Assembly (NCBI RefSeq): GCF_000003605.2 | Contig: NW_003111970.1 | Coordinates: 794,284-816,097 of the forward strand | Source of the DNA: Saccoglossus kowalevskii | Taxonomy: Eukaryota; Hemichordata; Enteropneusta; Harrimaniidae | Direction of reading: 5' to 3' | DNA: 21,814 nt | Part shown: one piece after another, positions 19,727-21,814 of the stretch | Position numbering within the stretch: the first letter of the stretch is position 1 | How the letters are laid out: each line of letters starts with the position of its first letter | The notes under the pieces: model-generated | What the model saw: the letters and a program-made list of their open reading frames with translations, nothing else | Told to the model about the DNA's origin: nothing | The model's database searches: none | Translations under genes and position numbers: made by a program

Positions 19727-20811
19727 GTAATGAATATTACTACATAGTAACAGCCCGGATAAAGGCATATGTGTATTTGTAGAAGGAGAACATTTGCCAC
19801 CTCAACGTCCGACAAATGATCTGCGCTCAGGCGCAAACTCTCATATTCGATCGGTCAGTGATATATTGCCGTATTGCCGACATTTTCTCGGACAGTATTT
19901 ATCACCTCTGTGGTCATCGCTAGCAAAGGTCGTTAATGTCAATAACTATGGCAACGTAACTGCTTACAGGAAGACTTGCACAATTAGACTGCTTGATTTC
20001 AACGATATTTAACAAGGAAATATGAGTGTGGAGTAGTTACTAAGCGCATGTTCTACACTAGGCAAACACTGACTTCTTTAATAATATATTTATACACTTT
20101 TTTAATAGGTTTTCAAACTCAGCATGATTAATATGTTGTTACAAGCCACCGTAGCTTAGTTTCTTCACAATTACGTGCCAAGTGTTGATATATCAGTTGA
20201 TGCATGATAGATTGCATATGACAGGTTTTCACAACCATGTAAGTGTCTATGTACATCGCTCTGACTACTCCTGACACTATGTAAACATAACTCTGGTTGT
20301 TATGTATAGACTCCATGAAAAAAGCGGAAATGATGTCAAATCTTCTCTATAAGGTACGTAAAACAGAATTAAACAAGTAGTTGTTTTAACAGGTTATATT
20401 GGGGGGTCTGACATTGGGAATACACGTTTGCTCGTCAGTGGAGAGAGGCAATGGCTTATACTGGAAGCGTGTCTGAGGTGGCGAAGAATATTTAAATCAT
20501 ATCAGTACTTCGTGTCACACGCAACGTAATATTACCGTAAATTGGTATAGTACAGGTGTGATGGATCAAATACAAAAATGGCAACAGTAACATAAAGACT
20601 TCCCTGGCGGCGATGATAGCATACGAACAAGGAGCCAACAGATGAGGTTTCAACTGGTACTGGTATTATTATACTCTGCAAACATCAAGTACAATAACGC
20701 GGTAAAACTCCAAACCTCCGATAACTAGATACTTAAACTCCGACACAATTCAACGAGATCTCCGGTCTGATCTCAGTGCTGAACAACTCCCCTATATATA
20801 CCCACACTGTC
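19727..20811. other. Noncoding stretch right of the candidate exon
   Basis: The left 250 bases are richer in G+C than average and hold CTATGGCAAC (about 19948-19957), a strong RFX half-site. The rest is ordinary A+T-rich DNA. Frames at 19794-20012 (plus, TTG start) and 20128-20316 (minus) have no motif. Confidence 0.45.
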
Positions 20812-20819
20812 TATAAATA
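20812..20819 (+). promoter_or_regulatory. TATA-box-like TATAAATA
   Basis: TATAAATA lies 207 bases left of the first ATG of the minisatellite reading frame. A second A+T box (CTATATATA) is at 20792-20800. TATA-like strings are frequent in A+T-rich DNA, so this is weak on its own. Confidence 0.2.
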
Positions 20820-20865
20820 GACCATTACACCAGCATACATAATGAGTCTGCAACTTACTACAGAT

Positions 20866-20969
20866 TTCTAGAATGTTCCATTACCTTCTATTGCCTCCTA
20901 CAGTGTTCTATTACCTATTCAACCAGTCTCTAAAAAAACTAGAATATTCCACCCAGTACGGTTCTAGAA
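20866..20969. promoter_or_regulatory. Heat-shock-element-like cluster
   Basis: TTCTAGAATGTTC at 20866-20878 is a perfect three-pentamer heat shock element (TTCnnGAAnnTTC). Two further two-pentamer matches follow within about 100 bases: GAATATTC at 20942-20949 and TTCTAGAA at 20962-20969. HSF trimers bind such arrays. The sites lie between a TATA-like box and the minisatellite, so their target gene is unclear. A single three-unit site has a chance of roughly one in several windows; the clustering makes it more notable. Confidence 0.3.
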
Positions 20970-21018
20970 CATTATCGGTGACACGGAAGTAGTAAATAAG
21001 TCGTATGCGACACTTCGT

Positions 21019-21814
21019 ATGGCTTACTATTCGTGCAATGTACCAGTCAACCATCCCAGTGTGTTGAGTAATGTACTAGTCGTTCATCTTACCATGTTGA
21101 GTAATGTACTAGTCGTTCATCTCACTATGTTGAGTAATGTACTAGTCGTTCATCTCACTATGTTGAGTAATGTACCAGTCGTTCATCTCACTATGTTGAG
21201 TAATGTACTAGTCGTTCATCCCAGTATGTTGTGTAATGTACTAGTCGGTCAGAACAATGCAGTGTGTATTGTACTATTCGTTCATCTCACTATGTTGAGT
21301 AATGTACTAGTCGTTCATCTCACTATGTTGAGTAATGTACTCGTCGTTCATCTCACTATGTTGAGTAATGTACTAGTCGTTCATCTCACTATATTGAGTA
21401 ATGTACTAGTCGTTCATCCCAGTATGTTGTGTAATGTACTTGTCGGTCAGAACAATGCAGTGTGTATTGTACTATTCGTTCATCTCACAATGTTGAGTAA
21501 TGTACTAGTCGTTCATCCCAGTATGTTGTGTAATGTACTAGTCGTTCATCGCACTATGTTGAGCAATGTACTAGTCGTTCATCCCAGTATGTTGTGTAAT
21601 GTACTAGTCGGTCAGAACAATGCACTGTGTATTGTACTATTCATTCATCTCACTGTGTTGAGTAATGTACTAGTCGTTCATCCCAGTATGTTGTGTAATG
21701 TACTAGTCGTTCATCCCAGTATGTTGAGTAATGTACTAGTCGTTCATCCCAGTATGTTGTGTAATGTACTAGTCGGTCAGAACAATGCAGTGTGTATTGT
21801 ACTATTCTTTCATC
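21019..21814 (+). other. Open frame through the minisatellite, coding status doubtful
   Basis: A plus frame is open from 20968 (after TAG at 20965-20967) to the window edge, with its first ATG at 21019. It encodes MAYYSCNVPVNHPS and then 11-residue repeats such as MLSNVLVVHLT, MLCNVLVGQNN and AVCIVLFVHLT, 265 codons without a stop. Because the unit is a multiple of three and has no stop in this frame, openness follows from the repeat itself and is weak evidence of coding. Of 14 private base changes between units, I count 6 synonymous and 8 amino-acid-changing, a slight but not decisive excess of synonymous changes. No signal peptide, known domain or splice site is evident. Most likely a noncoding satellite with an accidental open frame. 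Confidence 0.12.
21028..21814 (+). repeat. 33-bp minisatellite with higher-order structure
   Basis: Twenty-three consecutive repeat steps of exactly 33 bases, with no insertion or deletion, run from a divergent first unit at 21028 to the window edge, where the last unit is cut after 28 bases. The consensus begins ATGTTGAGTAATGTACTAGT. Units fall into types: A (ends CATCTCACT), A' (ends CATCCCAGT), B (TTGTGTAATG with GGTCAGAACAAT), C (GCAGTGTGTATTGTACTATT) and a hybrid D (TTGTGT start, GTTCAT end). B units start at 21226, 21424, 21589 and 21754, giving higher-order periods of 198, 165 and 165 bases. The plus frame starting at each ATG is open throughout; the other five frames carry a stop in every consensus unit. 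Confidence 0.97.

Noticed and set aside
21028-21814. CRISPR array
   Set aside because: The repeats are directly adjacent without unique spacers, and the window is eukaryotic. It is a tandem minisatellite.

Overview
This window looks like nuclear DNA from an invertebrate animal. It is A+T-rich by eye (about two thirds A+T) and has short microsatellites, runs of C, and almost no long open frame. The one confidently recognised coding segment is the last exon of a class A (rhodopsin-like) neuropeptide receptor on the minus strand, preceded by a typical spliceosomal 3' splice site. No prokaryotic gene layout is visible: no operons, no Shine-Dalgarno-led reading frames and no RNA operon. I cannot name the species. 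The receptor type plus near-normal CpG frequency fits a lophotrochozoan, hemichordate, cephalochordate or similar invertebrate better than a vertebrate, but this is inference.

Layout. 1-365: CpG-dense start with a CRE-like site. 366-8860: intergenic or intronic A+T-rich DNA with a possible decayed helix-turn-helix (Tc1/mariner-like) fragment near 1.1-1.3 kb, simple repeats, and isolated transcription-factor-like motifs. 8861-9245: the strongest CpG-dense block (36 CpG by hand count), followed by a perfect 14-bp palindrome around a CLEAR-type E-box at 9733-9746. 9246-15055: noncoding, with a cluster of perfect palindromes near 10.35-10.48 kb, a (TG)n tract, and two DR1 nuclear-receptor-like elements at 14.08 and 14.53 kb. 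15056-15299: two near-consensus CTCF-type motifs in divergent orientation, 0.5-0.8 kb beyond the receptor stop codon. 15843-16217 (minus): receptor last exon (TM6, TM7, helix 8 and C-tail). 16218 rightward: its upstream intron, with no further receptor exon recognised, so TM1-TM5 are probably outside the window. 18114-18300: CpG-dense block with a TATA-like box. 19648-19726 (plus): a weak candidate first coding exon with a YY1-like start context. 20812-20969: TATA-like box and a cluster of heat-shock-element-like motifs. 21028-21814: a 33-bp minisatellite with a clear higher-order structure, running off the right edge.

How the parts relate. Only the receptor is secure. The regulatory motifs are string matches without conservation or expression data, and linking any of them to the receptor is inference. 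The most unusual structure is the terminal minisatellite. It has 23 consecutive 33-bp units without a single indel, organised into 198-bp and then 165-bp higher-order repeats, with one plus-strand frame left open throughout (20968 to the window edge). I did not find a convincing undescribed multi-gene system here.
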